Notes: generated by a model from the letters alone, not told the origin. 64,000 bases of DNA from Tenrec ecaudatus (GCF_050624435.1 NC_134540.1:108095739-108159738), one strand, 5' to 3'. Numbered from the stretch's first letter, positions 11,728-22,778 are shown. Made by a program: numbers and translations.

Positions 11728-11812
11728 TTATGGGAGCAGAAAGTCTCATATTTCTCCCACGGCTTAATTGCACACTACAACCTGTAATGCATTATGCCAC
11801 ATGGGATCATTT
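11728..11812 (-). repeat. SINE fragment
   Basis: Short reverse-strand piece of the tRNA-derived SINE around 'gcagaaagtctcatatttct' (11,737), placed directly after the RTE end. Boundaries uncertain. Confidence 0.5.
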
Positions 11813-12904
11813 CTAAAACACATTCGAAAGTAACTCTGAAGGGAGAAAAAAATTCTCAACATAGATGGATTTTATATTCAGGATAGTGTTATTAAAAGAA
11901 ACCGTCAGTGCCATTAATCTTTTCCAACTGTGAGTTTCCAACACTATAATTCTTTTTTTAGGATCATTTTATTGGGGGCTCTTACAACTCTGTTGCAATC
12001 CATACATCAATTGTATCCGGTATATTAGTACATGTTTTCCATCATTCTTTTCTAGACATTTACTATCCATTGAGCCCTTGAGATCAGCTCCTCTTTTTCT
12101 CCCCTCTACCTCCAAACCTTTGTGGTTCCTTGATAGATTGTAGATTGTTAATTATTTTCAAATCTCACACCAATCGCCATCTCCCTTCCTCTCTGGTTTC
12201 TGGGGGTGAGTGGTTATGTGCCATTCATTGCGATTGGTGCCCCCCTCCCTCCCAATCTTTTCCAGTACCCTTTTGGTATTGCAATTCCCATTCCTGTTTC
12301 TGGGTTCCATGTGTTGTGAGTTTTATCTCTTGTCTATACCTATGTATATGCTCCCGTCTAGTCCAGAGTGGCAAGCAGCACTGGGATCATGATAATGGGG
12401 GATGAGGAGGCCTAAAGGGATCAGAGGTATATTGCGTGATCCATTGGTGCTCTACTGCACCCTGATTGACTCATCCCCTCCCTGGGATCCCTCTGTGGGA
12501 GAATGTTCCACTGTCCAAAGATGGGCTTTGGGTCTCCGCTCCAACCCCCCACCATTTTCACCAATGAATTTTTGTTTGTTTATTTATTGTTTGTTGTGAA
12601 TCTTCTGATGCCCATTGCCCAGTCTTGATGACACCTCACTATCACACTGGCTGGTGTGCTTGTTCCATGTGGGCTTGTTGCTTCCCTGTTGGATGGCCGC
12701 TTGTTTAACTTGTTTAATTTTAAGCCTTTAAGACTCCATACACTATCTCTTAATAGCCAGGCACAATCCTCTGTTTTCACCACATCTGCTTATGCACCCA
12801 TTTAATCTTCAGTTGAGCATCACAGAATGCCAATTTGTTGGAACAAAGTGTTATTGAATTGAGAGAAGGTATGAGTCGAGGACTGAGGCCCATCTGCAGC
12901 CTCA

Positions 12905-12907
<3 letters not shown>

Positions 12908-12966
<59 letters not shown>
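12908..12966. repeat. (TA)n microsatellite, about 29 units
   Basis: Uninterrupted alternating TA inside the old L1 3'UTR. Younger copies have a shorter AT-rich 'atatatttatatatgagg' stretch in the same area (for example 13,815-13,835), so the run probably grew from it. Confidence 0.95.
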
Positions 12967-12969
<3 letters not shown>

Positions 12970-13189
12970 CTCTAGAGCTTACCTCTGTTTCTTTTTGCCT
13001 CCTCCTGCCCCACCATCACTTTTCCCCTTCTTCCACCTCTTAGTGCTTCCTCTGTGCTAGCTTGGTGTTGTTCTAATAGGACCTCTCATAGGACCTCTAC
13101 TCTGTCCTAGATGTTGGTTTTGATTCCCTAGTTGTTCCCTGTCCATGATGCCATCCACTCATCTCCCTGCCTCATTTTTCACCCTAGAC

Positions 13190-13511
13190 CAGTGGTTCTC
13201 AACCTTCCTAATGCCGTGGCCCTTTAATACAGTTCCTCACGATGTGGTGACCTCCAACCATAAAATTATTTTCATTGCTACTTCATAACTGTAATTTTGC
13301 TACTGTTATGAATTGTCATGTAAATAGCTGATATGCAGGATGTATTTTCATTGTTATAAATTGAACATAATTAAAGCATACTGATTAATCACAAAGCAAT
13401 ATTTAATTATATATTGTGAAATATCTACTTGTTTTCCAATGGTCTTAGGAAACCTCTGTGAAAGGGCCATTCGACCCCCAAAAGTGTTGCAACTCAGGTT
13501 GAGAACCGCTG
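13190..13511 (+). mobile_element. SPIN-type hAT element, non-autonomous, 322 bp
   Basis: Starts CAGTGGTTCTCAACC and ends GGTTGAGAACCGCTG, the terminal inverted repeats of SPIN hAT elements. It is flanked by an 8-bp duplication, CCCTAGAC (13,182-13,189) and TCCTAGAC (13,512-13,519), a 7/8 match and the correct length for hAT. There is no transposase coding, so it is a MITE-like deletion derivative. It lies inside the old L1 3'UTR. SPIN elements are known to have spread horizontally among several tetrapods including tenrec. Confidence 0.92.
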
Positions 13512-13629
13512 TCCTAGACCTTCCGGGGCCATTGGCCTCATTGCTTTCTTCTGGAGCTTCCCTCCCATGTCTGTCCCATTCAAGTAGGCAAACCAGCAAT
13601 GTACTAGTCTTAATAATAAGAAAACATAT

Positions 13630-15069
13630 GGCTGAGGAGGGGGTGGGAGACCTGGTAGGGCATGATCAAGAGTAATGTAACCAAGAGGAATTTCTGAAAC
13701 CCTGGTGGGAACTGAGCATGATAGTGGGACAGGAGGAACGTCAACAGAATTAGAGGAAAGAGCTGGGAGGCAAAGGGCATTTATAGAGGTCTAGACAAAG
13801 ACATGTATATATGCAAATATATTTATATATGAGGATGGGGAAATAGATCTATGTGCATATATTTATAGGTTTAGTATTCAGGTAGCAGAAGGACATTGGG
13901 CCTCCACTAAAATACGCCCTCAATGCAAGAATACTTTCTTCTATTAAATTGGCATTCTATGATGGTCATCTTCCCGACAAAACCACTATAGACAAAGCAG
14001 GTAAAAAACAAATGTGGTGAAGAAAGTCGATGGTACCTGGCTATCAAAAGATATAGCATCTGGGGTCTTAAAGGCTTGAAGGTAAACAAGCAACCATCTA
14101 GCTCAGACGCAACAAAGCCCACATGGAAGAAACACATGAGCCTGTGTGATCAGAAGGTGCCAAAGGATCAGTTATCAGACATCAAAAAACAAAAAATCAT
14201 ATCATTGTGTGCTCACCTCTATGATACGGTCGCTGAAGAAAAATGGGTGCATTAGCTCAGAAGCAACAAAGCCCACATGGAAGAAGCACATCAGTCTGTG
14301 TGATCATGAAGTGTTGAAGGGATCAGGTATAAGGCATCATCAGAACAAAATAATCTTACCATAGTGAATGAAGGAGGGGAGTGCAGAGTGGAGAGCCAAA
14401 GCCCATTTGTCGGCCACTGGAGATCCCCTTGTGGAGGAATCTCAGGGAGGAGATGAGTCAGACAGGGTGCAATGTCGCAGCGATGAAAAATATAACTTTC
14501 CTCTAGTTCCTAAATGCTTCCTTCCCCACCCCCTCTGCCCACACACTCTCATGATCCCAATTCTACCTTGCAAGTCTGGCTAGACCAGAGAATGGGCACT
14601 GGTACAAATAGGAACTAGAAACATGGGGAATCCAGGTGGACAATCCCTTCAGGACCAGGGGTGTGAGTGGCAATACTAGGAATGTAGAGGGAGGGTGGGT
14701 TGGAAAGGGGGACCTGATTACAAGGATCTACATGTGACCTCCTCCCTGGGGGACAGACAACAGAAAAGTGGGTGAAGGGAGACATTGGACAGGGCAAGAT
14801 ATGACAAAATAATAATTTATAAATTATCAAGGGTTCATGAGGGAGTGGGGAGCTGGGAGGGAGGGGAAAAATGAGGAGCTGATGCCAGGGGTTTAAGTGG
14901 AAAGTAAATGTTTTGAGAATGATGAGGGCAATGAATGTACAAATGTGCTTTACACAATTGATGTATGTATGGATTGTGATAAGAGTTGTATGAGCCCCTG
15001 ATAAAAAGATTAAAAATAAATTTAAAAAATAATAATAAATTTAAAAGATAAGTAATAATAATAATAAAT
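13630..15069 (+). mobile_element. long-3'UTR L1 copy, duplication subfamily, 5'-truncated
   Basis: Flanked by an exact 9-bp duplication AAAACATAT (13,621-13,629 and 15,070-15,078). It covers only the L1 3'UTR and ends with a degenerate poly(A) signal and an A-rich, AAT-rich tail (15,005-15,069). The 'caacaaagcccacatgg' block occurs twice (14,110 and 14,264), marking the subfamily with an internal duplication; here the second unit is partly deleted. It inserted into the older reverse-strand L1 3'UTR. Confidence 0.9.
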
Positions 15070-15078
15070 AAAACATAT

Positions 15079-15655
15079 AGTTAAATAAAGAAAAGAAGAG
15101 AGAAAAAGAAGAAAAAAGAAAAGTGAAAAAAAATTTAAAACTTCATAAGTCCAGGTCTGTTTGCTGGCCCCCCATGAGTCCCTCCCTCCTGGTCATGGGG
15201 GAATCCTGGAGGCTGCCTCTCCCAGCCCAAAGTCCATTCTTGGGGCTCCTTGGGGCCTCTGTGAATTGGCTTTACTCCAATTGCTGATCTGTTATGCTTT
15301 ATTCCACTGTCTCCCCGCCGTGTGTCCCCATTATTGTCCCTGTCACCATATGCTCCAGTGAGGGGACAACATGCCTTGAGTGGTTGGCAGTCCCACAGTC
15401 CTCTCTGTGCGTTAGCAGCTCCGTGCAGGGACCTCATCCTCCGGGCTGGGTGTCCCCATATGGAGTCTAGCCTGACTGCCCCTTTCTATTTTTCCTTCTT
15501 GGTTTGCTTCCGTGTGGCCATGGCAAGTCAGTTCCTTCCCCACACCTGAAGGTCTAGCATTGTTCTCTGCGACACACACTTCCATGGTGGGGGTCAGGCT
15601 GGCTCTGGTTGAGGCCTGGCCTGTCTTCCAGTCTTTTCGTGCATTCCTCCACACA
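15079..15655 (-). repeat. old long-3'UTR L1 copy, part 2
   Basis: Continuation of the reverse-strand element cut at 13,629. It matches the old copy at 62,430-62,900 block by block: 'ccaggtctgtttgctggcc' at 15,150, 'gctccagtgaggggacaaca' at about 15,351, and 'ttccttcttggtttgcttcc' at about 15,491. No intact frame. Confidence 0.75.
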
Positions 15656-15770
15656 ACACTGTAATTCTTTACAGAAGTAGAAAGCCTCATCTTTCTCCTG
15701 GCTGCTGGTTGTGAATGGCTGAACTTTCAGTTAGCATGCCAACTCATAGCCACTACGCCACCACTGACTA
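15656..15770 (-). repeat. SINE fragment
   Basis: Reverse-strand SINE with the conserved 'agaaagcctcatctttctcc' block at 15,680 and a degraded tRNA-derived head ending near 'ccactacgccacc' (15,750). Confidence 0.65.
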
Positions 15771-16705
15771 GTTACTGAAATAGCAAGTTCTTACATGGAA
15801 GAAAATAATCAGATTTTACATAGTGTTAAATATTATAATTCTCAAATTGTAAGTTTTTGTTGGCAAGCCTAGCAAAATTACAAATACCATAGCAAGAGAA
15901 GTATTTAAAGTTCTAGTTATGAGTTTACAAAAGAGATTGTCATTGCAGTTTCTGTCTTAGACTCCACTTCTACTTCTGATAAAGTGACCCATTACTCATT
16001 GTGGATAAACAAAGCCAGGAGAGTTGCCATTGAGAGGAACACTTAGCATGTTTTAAATAAACTCCCAACAGGAGGAGTTAATCCTGTATTATTTTGATAG
16101 TCATGTATGTTTTACAACCCTTAACTGCATGTTTTTCTTCTGTTTTTGAACATTCAAGAGGCCTCCTCCCTTAGGTCACCTGGACTTTAGGCTGCCTTGC
16201 AACAATGTAAACCTTGCATACACTTGTCACAGTTTAAAGGAACTAAAGGCATGCTAATCCTCTGGACACTTAAATGTGGAGCTGGAATGTCCTAGTAGGA
16301 CAACAGATGACAGCTCTCCCAATGTCATGGAACGAGACCCCTCACTCTGAGAACCATGGACTTTCTTTAAATCTTTATTGCACTGAAGGCTTCTGTAGTT
16401 AGCAACTTGGGTTTATTATCATCTAAAAATTCCATACAGACTATCCATTGTTGGCTGTTGTTTTCTCATATCTATTGCTTTTGTCTTACATACATTGAAG
16501 TGATATAGACTAATACCTTTATCTTAGTAAATAGATGGTATTGAAACGATTTCTTTGTGCTGCCTCATTCTTTTTAAGTAGTTTATGCTCTATCGCTCGT
16601 TTTGTTTCTATAAACATTTCTATGTGTTTTAATAGCAACAACTTTTATATTTTTGCCATTAGTATTTTCATTAATCTTCCCTATTGACTAGATAATTAGT
16701 AATAC
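15771..16705. other. unassigned sequence, 0.9 kb
   Basis: AT-rich, no recognisable repeat, gene or conserved motif. The only denser part is about 16,145-16,350 (moderate GC), without an open frame. Confidence 0.45.
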
Positions 16706-16707
16706 TA

Positions 16708-18010
16708 TGAGGGGTTACCAAAAACACCCACAAAAACAACAACGGAAAAAGCTCTGCTGGGCGGAGCTTTCATAGCACACATTTTTCCCTCTAGGCGAGC
16801 ATTGAGCAACTCGCTCTGAGTTGGTGCATCCAGTGGCATTGCCTGGGAAGGTTCTTGCTGGTCACAGTGAAATTCTTCATAAAACCAGTTTTGCTCTAAC
16901 CTCATTTTTTTTGTGATGGCCGATTTAAGAGAATAGCATATGGCTATGAAATTTTGTTTCCTGCTCAGAAAAAATGCCACAGAAACTGTTGTGATGTTGA
17001 ACACAGTTTATAAAGACAGCACTGTGGAAAAAACTCAACTGTACAAATGGCTTTCTCAAAAAAAAAAAAAAAAGGGAAATGTCAATTGATGACAAACCTT
17101 GTTCTGGACATCTAGCAAACTTCCAGAACAGGTAAGAATGTTCACTTGTAGTGCATTTGGAGTTCATGCCACCAGGTCACACTGTTAATCAAGCTATTTG
17201 GAGGTTCTGAAAAGACTGCATAACAGTGTACAACAGAAAAGGCCTGATTTGTGGCAGATGGAGGACTGGTTTTGCCACCATGACAATGTACCTGCTCATG
17301 CAGCCATCTCAGTGTGACCGTTTTTGGCAAAAAACAGTGTGCCTCTCTTGCCCCATGCACCTTACTGACCTGGCCTCGCTCCATGCCACTTCTTTTTTTT
17401 CTGTGAATGAAGAGGGACATGAAAGGACAGTGATTTGATGACATAGAAGTGGTGAAGCAAAAAAAGAGGGAGGTGCTGTCAGCCACCCAACCAGATGAGT
17501 ATGAACAATTAATCCAAGAATCGAATCGCATATCTGACAAATGTAGTAAGTGTAATGGAAAGTACTTTGAAGGTAATATGGTTGTTTTATTTAAAACATT
17601 AAGGGGAAGATTGGGAAGGAGGGAGAGAGGTGAAACCAATCACAGTGATTGATGCAGAATCCCCCCATCCAGGGGGATGAACAAAAAAACAAAAACAAAT
17701 GTGGGTGAAGGGAGACAGCATTTGGTTTTAGATATAAAAACAACAACAATTTATAATTTATCAAGGGGGCACTAGGGAGTGGGGAGGGAGGGAAAAAGAA
17801 GAGCTGATACCAAGGATTCAAATAGAAAGTAAATGATTATTAAATGATGATGGCAACCTATGTACAAATATTCTTGATACAATTGATGTATGGAATGTTA
17901 TAAGATCTGTTACGAGCCCCCAATACAATAATTTTAAAAATAAAAGTTACATTGGGAAAAAATTTAAAAACATAACTTTGAAAAAAATCCAGTTTTTTTA
18001 TACCCCCTTA
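16708..18010 (+). mobile_element. internally deleted mariner, interrupted by an L1 fragment
   Basis: Terminal repeats at 16,708 (TGAGGGGTTACC) and 18,010 (ACCCCCTTA), with TA at 16,706-16,707 and 18,011-18,012. Transposase remnants read forward. The HHDN box with the second catalytic Asp (GAC, 17,282-17,284) is present. Thirty-five codons on, at the third catalytic Asp position, the codon is CAC (17,387-17,389), giving APCHFF instead of APCDFF. Stops and frameshifts occur throughout. An L1 3'UTR fragment (17,600-17,962) splits the right part. Confidence 0.88.
17600..17962 (+). mobile_element. 5'-truncated long-3'UTR L1 inside mariner
   Basis: Carries the last ~350 bases of the L1 3'UTR, including the G-rich tract (about 17,765-17,795) and the AATAAT-type 3' end, with an A-rich tail. 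Flanking duplication TTTAAAACAT (17,590-17,599) and TTTAAAAACAT (17,963-17,973). Typical target-primed insertion. Confidence 0.83.
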
Positions 18011-18255
18011 TATTATTATTAGAATCACCAAATGTTATATGAAGGTTATTTCCATGCAATTTTTCATAAAGTTAATATGCTGCTATCTATGAAGCAAAAC
18101 CTCTGCTGGAAATCAAGGTGTTGCCAGAAGGGAGCTCAAGAGTTCACATCTCTCCTTTCTTGGTTCTGGACCCTCTTACATGCAGTGGAGGGACTGTATT
18201 CAGACCAGAGTTAGAGAAAAACTTTGAACAGAACGAGTGAGTTTATTAAGGAGCT

Positions 18256-18720
18256 AATTCGATGTGAAAGCTAATGGGCCATAACCTTACAATGGAAGGT
18301 TGCCCAGCAGCTTTCAGTGAGACCTGTAATAAATTATTAGTAATTGTCAGAGTTCGGCTCACTGCCATCGTGTCCATGCCAACACAGAGTGACCCTGTAG
18401 GGCGAGGTAGAACTGCCTTTGTGGATTTTCAGACTGTAACTCTTTACAGGAATAGAAAGCCCTATTTTTCCCCTTGGGGCAGCTGATGATTTTGAACTGC
18501 TGTCCTTGCAGTTAGCAGCCCTATTTGTAATCACTGTGTCACCAGCGCTCCCTTATTAGAGTTAGGAAATGCTGAACTATAAGCTATTAATATTGACTTT
18601 TAAAATAATGAGTGTTCTCTATAATAATGTCAATTTTATACCCTTGCATTAATGGTCTTTCCCAAGCACTGGCAAATGTGGTGAGGCTTCAGCCAGCACA
18701 TAGAACGCCTGAGGGCATCA
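18256..18720. repeat. paralogous segment A (empty mariner site)
   Basis: This segment, including its SINE, is homologous to 23,151-24,537. Shared blocks include 'gtaataaattattag' before the SINE and 'cccttgcatt' plus 'atggtctttcccaagca' after it. At 18,591-18,592 it holds a single TA where the paralogue carries a 898-bp mariner. Either a small segmental duplication or two copies of an unnamed dispersed repeat. Confidence 0.78.
18350..18556 (-). repeat. afrotherian tRNA-derived SINE
   Basis: Reverse-strand near-complete SINE: body blocks 'gttcggctcactgccatcg' (18,352) and 'taactctttacaggaatag' (18,437), then the tRNA-derived head ending near 18,550. The paralogue at 23,258 has the same SINE in the same place, so it predates the duplication. 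Confidence 0.82.
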
Positions 18721-19096
18721 TGAGGTAAAGAGGCCAGCTTTTATCCAGCTAGTGGCAGACCTCTCACCACTGGCTGGCTGTCCCGGAGGTAGGCGCCTCT
18801 CCTTTCCAGGTACGTGCACCCCAGAGCTCACATTGTGCCTTTGTCACAAGCCCTGAAAGCACGGGGTAATTTGACTACTGTGGGGCTAATGTGAACATCC
18901 TGTCTTTCTTTGTCCACACCGCTGCACTATCTCCATCTCTTCTGTTGATAAGGAAATGTGGCTTCTCTACCCGTCATCTTCCATAGTGCTGTGAAGCAAG
19001 CGGTGGGGATGTGTCTTCACCTCTTTTTTGGTACTAGGAATTCCTTCCATTATCCACCTTTTCCCCCTCTCCAACTCTGTCTGAGACTTGAGGTTG
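18721..19096. other. unassigned sequence
   Basis: Moderate GC, no repeat recognised and no open frame of note. It looks like unique DNA between the paralogous segment and an inverted pair of L1 3' ends. Confidence 0.45.
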
Positions 19097-19270
19097 TTTT
19101 TTTTTAATCATTTTATTAGGGGCTCATACAGCTCTTATCACATTCCATACATGCATCAATTGTGTAAAGCACAGTTGTACATTCATTGCCCTCATCATTC
19201 TCAAAACATTTGCTCTCTGCTTAAGCCCCTGGCATCAGCTCCTCATTTTCCCCTCCCTCATGAACCCTTT
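19097..19270 (-). repeat. L1 3'UTR terminal fragment, left arm of inverted pair
   Basis: Starts with a T-run (the A tail on the minus strand), then the complement of AATAAAATGA and about 150 bases of L1 3' end. It faces the forward copy at 19,355-19,888, which contains the same terminal sequence, so the two could fold into an imperfect stem. Confidence 0.78.
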
Positions 19271-19354
19271 ATCAAGGGTTCATGAGGTTCCTTTATCAAG
19301 GGTTCCTTTTTAATTTTTTTTAATTAATTAATTTTTTAAGTTCCTCTTTAATTG

Positions 19355-19888
19355 GACAACCCCTTACAGAAGGGTCACAGGGAGGAGATGAGCCAGTTAG
19401 GGTGCAATGTAGCAACGATGAAAAATACAACTTTTCTCCAGTTTCTAAATGCTTCTCCCTGTCCTCACCCTGCCCCCCACCACCCCACTATCATGATCCC
19501 AATTCTACCTTACAAATCCGGCTAGACCAGAGGATGTACACTTGTACAGACAGGAACTGGAAACACAAGGAATCCAAGACAGATGACACCTTCAGGATCA
19601 GTGATGAGTGGGGGATGGGCAACAGAAAAGTGGGTGAAGGGAGATGTCGGACAGTATAAGACATGAAAAAATATTAATAATATTAATTTATAAATTATCA
19701 AGGGTTCATGAGGGAGGGGGGTCAGGGTGGGAGAGCAATAAATAAGGAGCTGATACCAAGGGCTCAATTAGAAAGCAAATGTTTTGAGACTGATGATGGC
19801 AACAAATGCACAAATGTGCTTGACACAATGGGTGTATGTATGGATTGTGATAAGTGGTGTTCGAGCCCCCAATAAAATGATTTTTTTT
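19355..19888 (+). repeat. 5'-truncated long-3'UTR L1, no-duplication subfamily
   Basis: Last ~530 bases of the L1 3'UTR, from 'ccccttacagaagggtcaca' (19,361) through the G-rich tract (about 19,710-19,735) to AATAAAATGA and a T-rich then A-rich end. The CCCCCAATAAAATGATTTT type of 3' end marks the subfamily without the internal duplication. Confidence 0.82.
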
Positions 19889-20193
19889 TAAAAGATTCAT
19901 AGCTTAGCCACAGGTCAACTAGTTTTTCCCAAGTGGCCCCATTCCTTACTTCCCTTCATTAGGCAATCATTGGAAACTGGCCTCTGTAGTAAAACAAAGG
20001 GAAGACATCACATGGCAGCAGCTGTGAAATGTCATGCGGACAGCCTCTGCTGTCCTCTAACTTTACAAAAGGGAAACATCAGTCAACATCAACAGCCCAA
20101 GGTCAGTCCTCTACCCTCCAAACATCTTACTAATTCCGATTCCAACTCTTCCTCCATGGCACTCTCTAGTTCTCTGCTGGCTCCAGTAACTCG
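19889..20193. other. unassigned sequence
   Basis: About 300 bases with no recognisable repeat or gene. Confidence 0.4.
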
Positions 20194-21090
20194 TTGCATT
20201 GGTCACACAGAACGCACATATTAATCACAATTATTGGGTTCATTAGGGAAGCAACAGGTTACAGCTCAGGTCAGAAATGCACAGGATACAGCTCTTTGAT
20301 CGGGGCAGCTTATTCTCAGTCATGTCCTCAGGAAGACTTCTCTCTGACTCTAGGCCCCTCAACCTGGCCCAAACCCTGCTCAGTCAAATATTACAAAACT
20401 CCTTCAGCTCTGCCAATGAGTGCTCGGATGCCTCTTCTTCCCCAGCAAGTCTCTTGTCCTCAGGCACTCAGCTTTCCTACTCTATTGGCCAGGAAGCCCA
20501 TAGCACCATTTCCTACTGGTCTCTGTTCTGTTGCTTCTGCTGCTGCTGGGCCTCTGCTACTGATTCTTGGCATCTCTCACTCTCTTGTGTCACAACCTTT
20601 CCAGGGTCAAGGGTAGGGAGTAGGGGTGGGTTACATGTAGGCATTTGTATCCAAAGGATGCTCTTCACTCCTGGCTCTTCTTTCTTTTTGTGGGTGATAT
20701 TTTCCCCTTTATGCTTCTCTGGTAGCTCATTTTAAAACCAGCAGGGTAGGAAAACTGACTAAGCCCCACATTAGGGTTCCATATACCTTATCTTCATAGT
20801 TCCACAGCAAAATGGTGCTATGCACCTTATTTATGGCATTGGCAGGCTATCCAATCCCTTTGGTGGACCACAAATACCTCAACTGAATATACCTTTACCT
20901 AGTCATTTGGCGGGAGTTACAAAGGAATGAATTAGAGCATTGGTGGAAGGTTGCAGTCTGAAGCATGACCTCTAACGCCATTTTAAGATTTGGCATAAGT
21001 TCAAATGCCAATTGGGGCCTTTGTACTTCTTCCGTGCTTACTGTCCTTTGAACCAGTAATATGGCTAACATAGGCAAATCCATGGCAAGA
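20194..21090. repeat. possible old LTR or other unclassified repeat
   Basis: Resembles the layout of an old retroviral LTR (repeated 'cagctc' blocks near 20,260-20,300 and a pyrimidine-rich CTGCTG segment at about 20,530), but I cannot fix ends or a target duplication. Two overlapping forward frames (20,194-20,616 and 20,277-20,735) are low-complexity, Ser/Leu-rich and not recognisable proteins. Confidence 0.3.
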
Positions 21091-21091
21091 C

Positions 21092-21093
<2 letters not shown>

Positions 21094-21144
<51 letters not shown>
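21094..21144. repeat. (GT)n microsatellite, about 25 units
   Basis: Uninterrupted alternating GT. It creates open frames of poly Val-Cys on one strand and Thr-His on the other, which are artefacts. Confidence 0.95.
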
Positions 21145-21148
<4 letters not shown>

Positions 21149-21602
21149 TTCCCCTCAGCAAGAATGTGGTGGAAAGTAAATTAACAAAAAGAAATAGGAA
21201 CTCACCTGAGAATTTACTGAAAGTTCCCAATCAGATGCATGTTAACCAATTTAAGTTAAAGGTTTGGGTTCCTGGGGTTATCTTGGGGCTACGACTTAGC
21301 ATTGTAGAATCATCACTTATACCCTAACCCCCATGTAGCCAGCCAACTGGTCAAAATCCCAGAAACAAGCTTGCACCCTATCTTATCCTGAAAATAATCA
21401 CATATCTTAGTCATCATCTTATTCCTGCCTGCTACAGTGATGAATTGATCCACCACCAGTCATGACCTTGTGAGGATTTAGTTTTCTGTTGTGTATATGA
21501 AAGCCGTGGCCACGAGCCAACCTGTGGACTGTGTGCATGCTCATGCTTTCTCTCCTCTGAGATGATTGTGGTTTTTGTCTTTTTGAGGCTTTATAAGTGT
21601 CT
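21145..21602. other. unassigned sequence
   Basis: No recognisable repeat or gene. It may continue the unclassified element to its left. Confidence 0.4.
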
Positions 21603-21775
21603 CTAAGGAACCCTCACGGGGCAGTGGGCTGTGTTTGGCTGCTTACAGAAGGTTAGTGACTCAAACCCACCAGCTGCCCCACAGGAGAAAAGTGAGACAG
21701 TCTGGTGTTTGTTTTTGTTTTGTTTGTTGTTGTTTTTTAAGATTTACAGGCTCAGAAATTCTAGGAAGCAGTTCC
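21603..21775 (+). repeat. afrotherian SINE with a T/G-rich insertion
   Basis: Forward SINE with the tRNA-derived head (about 21,603-21,690) and body resuming at 'agatttacaggctcagaaat' (about 21,740). Between them lies a low-complexity GTTT-rich stretch (21,703-21,738) absent from other copies. Confidence 0.7.
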
Positions 21776-22770
21776 TTCTCTATCCTATTGTGTATCTAAA
21801 TGTTGGGACTGATTTTATGGCAGAGTTTTTTTTTTGTTGTTGTTTTTTCTTGTTTGTTTGTGAAGAGCTTTTAAAATATGCTTGAATACAGGTCTTCCCC
21901 CTCTGTCCCTTAGCACAGAGGTCAGAATAGTGGGAATTTTCCTGTGGAGTGAAGTCTAAGACAAGGAAATCTGTCCCAGGAATCATGAGAGAGAGATTTA
22001 AAGGTGTGGTAATAATATCTTTGAGAAGAATTATTACCAGACTTGTCCCAAGGAATTGGAGATTAATGATGTCCCAAAGAGCCAACTCTTCCACAATCAT
22101 CTTCAGCTCCATTTCTCCCCCACTCCTCCACTGAGTGTATTCCCTCATGTCTCTTGGCTCTGCAAACCGCTGCAACATCCAACACAAACTCGAAAAACTT
22201 TGAAAAATTGTCTCACGTGGTGGTGGGTGATGTTCAGTCCAAAATCCAAAGATCAGATATGTGTGAGCCAAATGCAGGCCCCTGAACCAGAAGTCCAAAA
22301 TGTCCGAAAGTCACAGCAGGTCCTCTTGCTTCCGCCAAGAATCAGTCAGGACGTAGAGGGCTGACTTTCCAAGTGAGGCGATGAATGTGCGCAATTGTAT
22401 GGCAACGCTCGTACATATCCAAGGAAGGCAGAGAGTGTGGTCTGGGCCATGCTTCATTCTAAGGCGGAATCTAAAAATGCCAACAAGAAAGCAAAAAGTG
22501 TGACCCAATTCACACGCTCTCCTAATCCCACCTTATTCCTATTCACTAGAGAGAATGCCCTCCAAAATGGGACTCGACACAGGCATGTGAAATGAATAAT
22601 GATAATGTATCACATAAGAAATTATGGATAGAAGGGTCATAATAATTCACTATAATTTAAAAGATATTGCAAGAGACTTTACTCATCTTTCCTCTTGGGT
22701 CGATATCCATGCTAAAAGCCTGTTGGTTGACTGGCATTGCACAAAGGGAAGATTGTACCAGTCTAGTTTG
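21776..22770. other. unassigned sequence, 1.0 kb, including a 172-codon minus-strand frame
   Basis: The longest open frame in the window (21,780-22,298, minus) lies here. Its C-terminus is low-complexity (Lys/Gln-rich, from a T-rich run), it has no recognisable domain, and no splice or promoter context is evident. I regard it as chance or an unrecognised old repeat. Confidence 0.45.
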
Positions 22771-22778
22771 GTTCTAAC

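Larger units (their letters stand above)
11957..13629 (-). repeat. old long-3'UTR L1 copy, part 1 (hosts SPIN)
   Basis: Reverse-strand, diverged relative of the long L1 3'UTR. The 3' end (complement of AATAAAATGATCC) is at 11,957. Family blocks follow, including the 'catgtgggcttgttgcttc' segment at about 12,668 and 'cagaatgccaatttgttgg' at about 12,822. It is interrupted by a (TA)n run, by a SPIN element with target duplication (13,190-13,511) and by a younger L1 (13,630-15,069). It resumes at 15,079. No coding capacity. Confidence 0.75.

Noticed and set aside
19097..19888. Twin-priming inversion of a single L1
   Set aside because: Twin priming inverts the upstream part of the same copy. Here both arms contain the same 3' terminus, so two insertions or an inverted duplication are required.
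20194..20735. Overlapping 140- and 152-codon forward frames
   Set aside because: Ser/Leu-rich, in different frames over the same DNA, no domain. More consistent with an old pyrimidine-rich repeat than with a gene.
21094..21144. Val-Cys / Thr-His repeat proteins across 20,895-21,327
   Set aside because: Translation artefacts of a (GT)n microsatellite.
21780..22298. 172-codon minus-strand open frame, the longest in the window
   Set aside because: No recognisable domain, C-terminus is a low-complexity Lys/Gln run from a T-rich tract, no intron or promoter evidence. A frame of this length is expected by chance in 64 kb of both strands.
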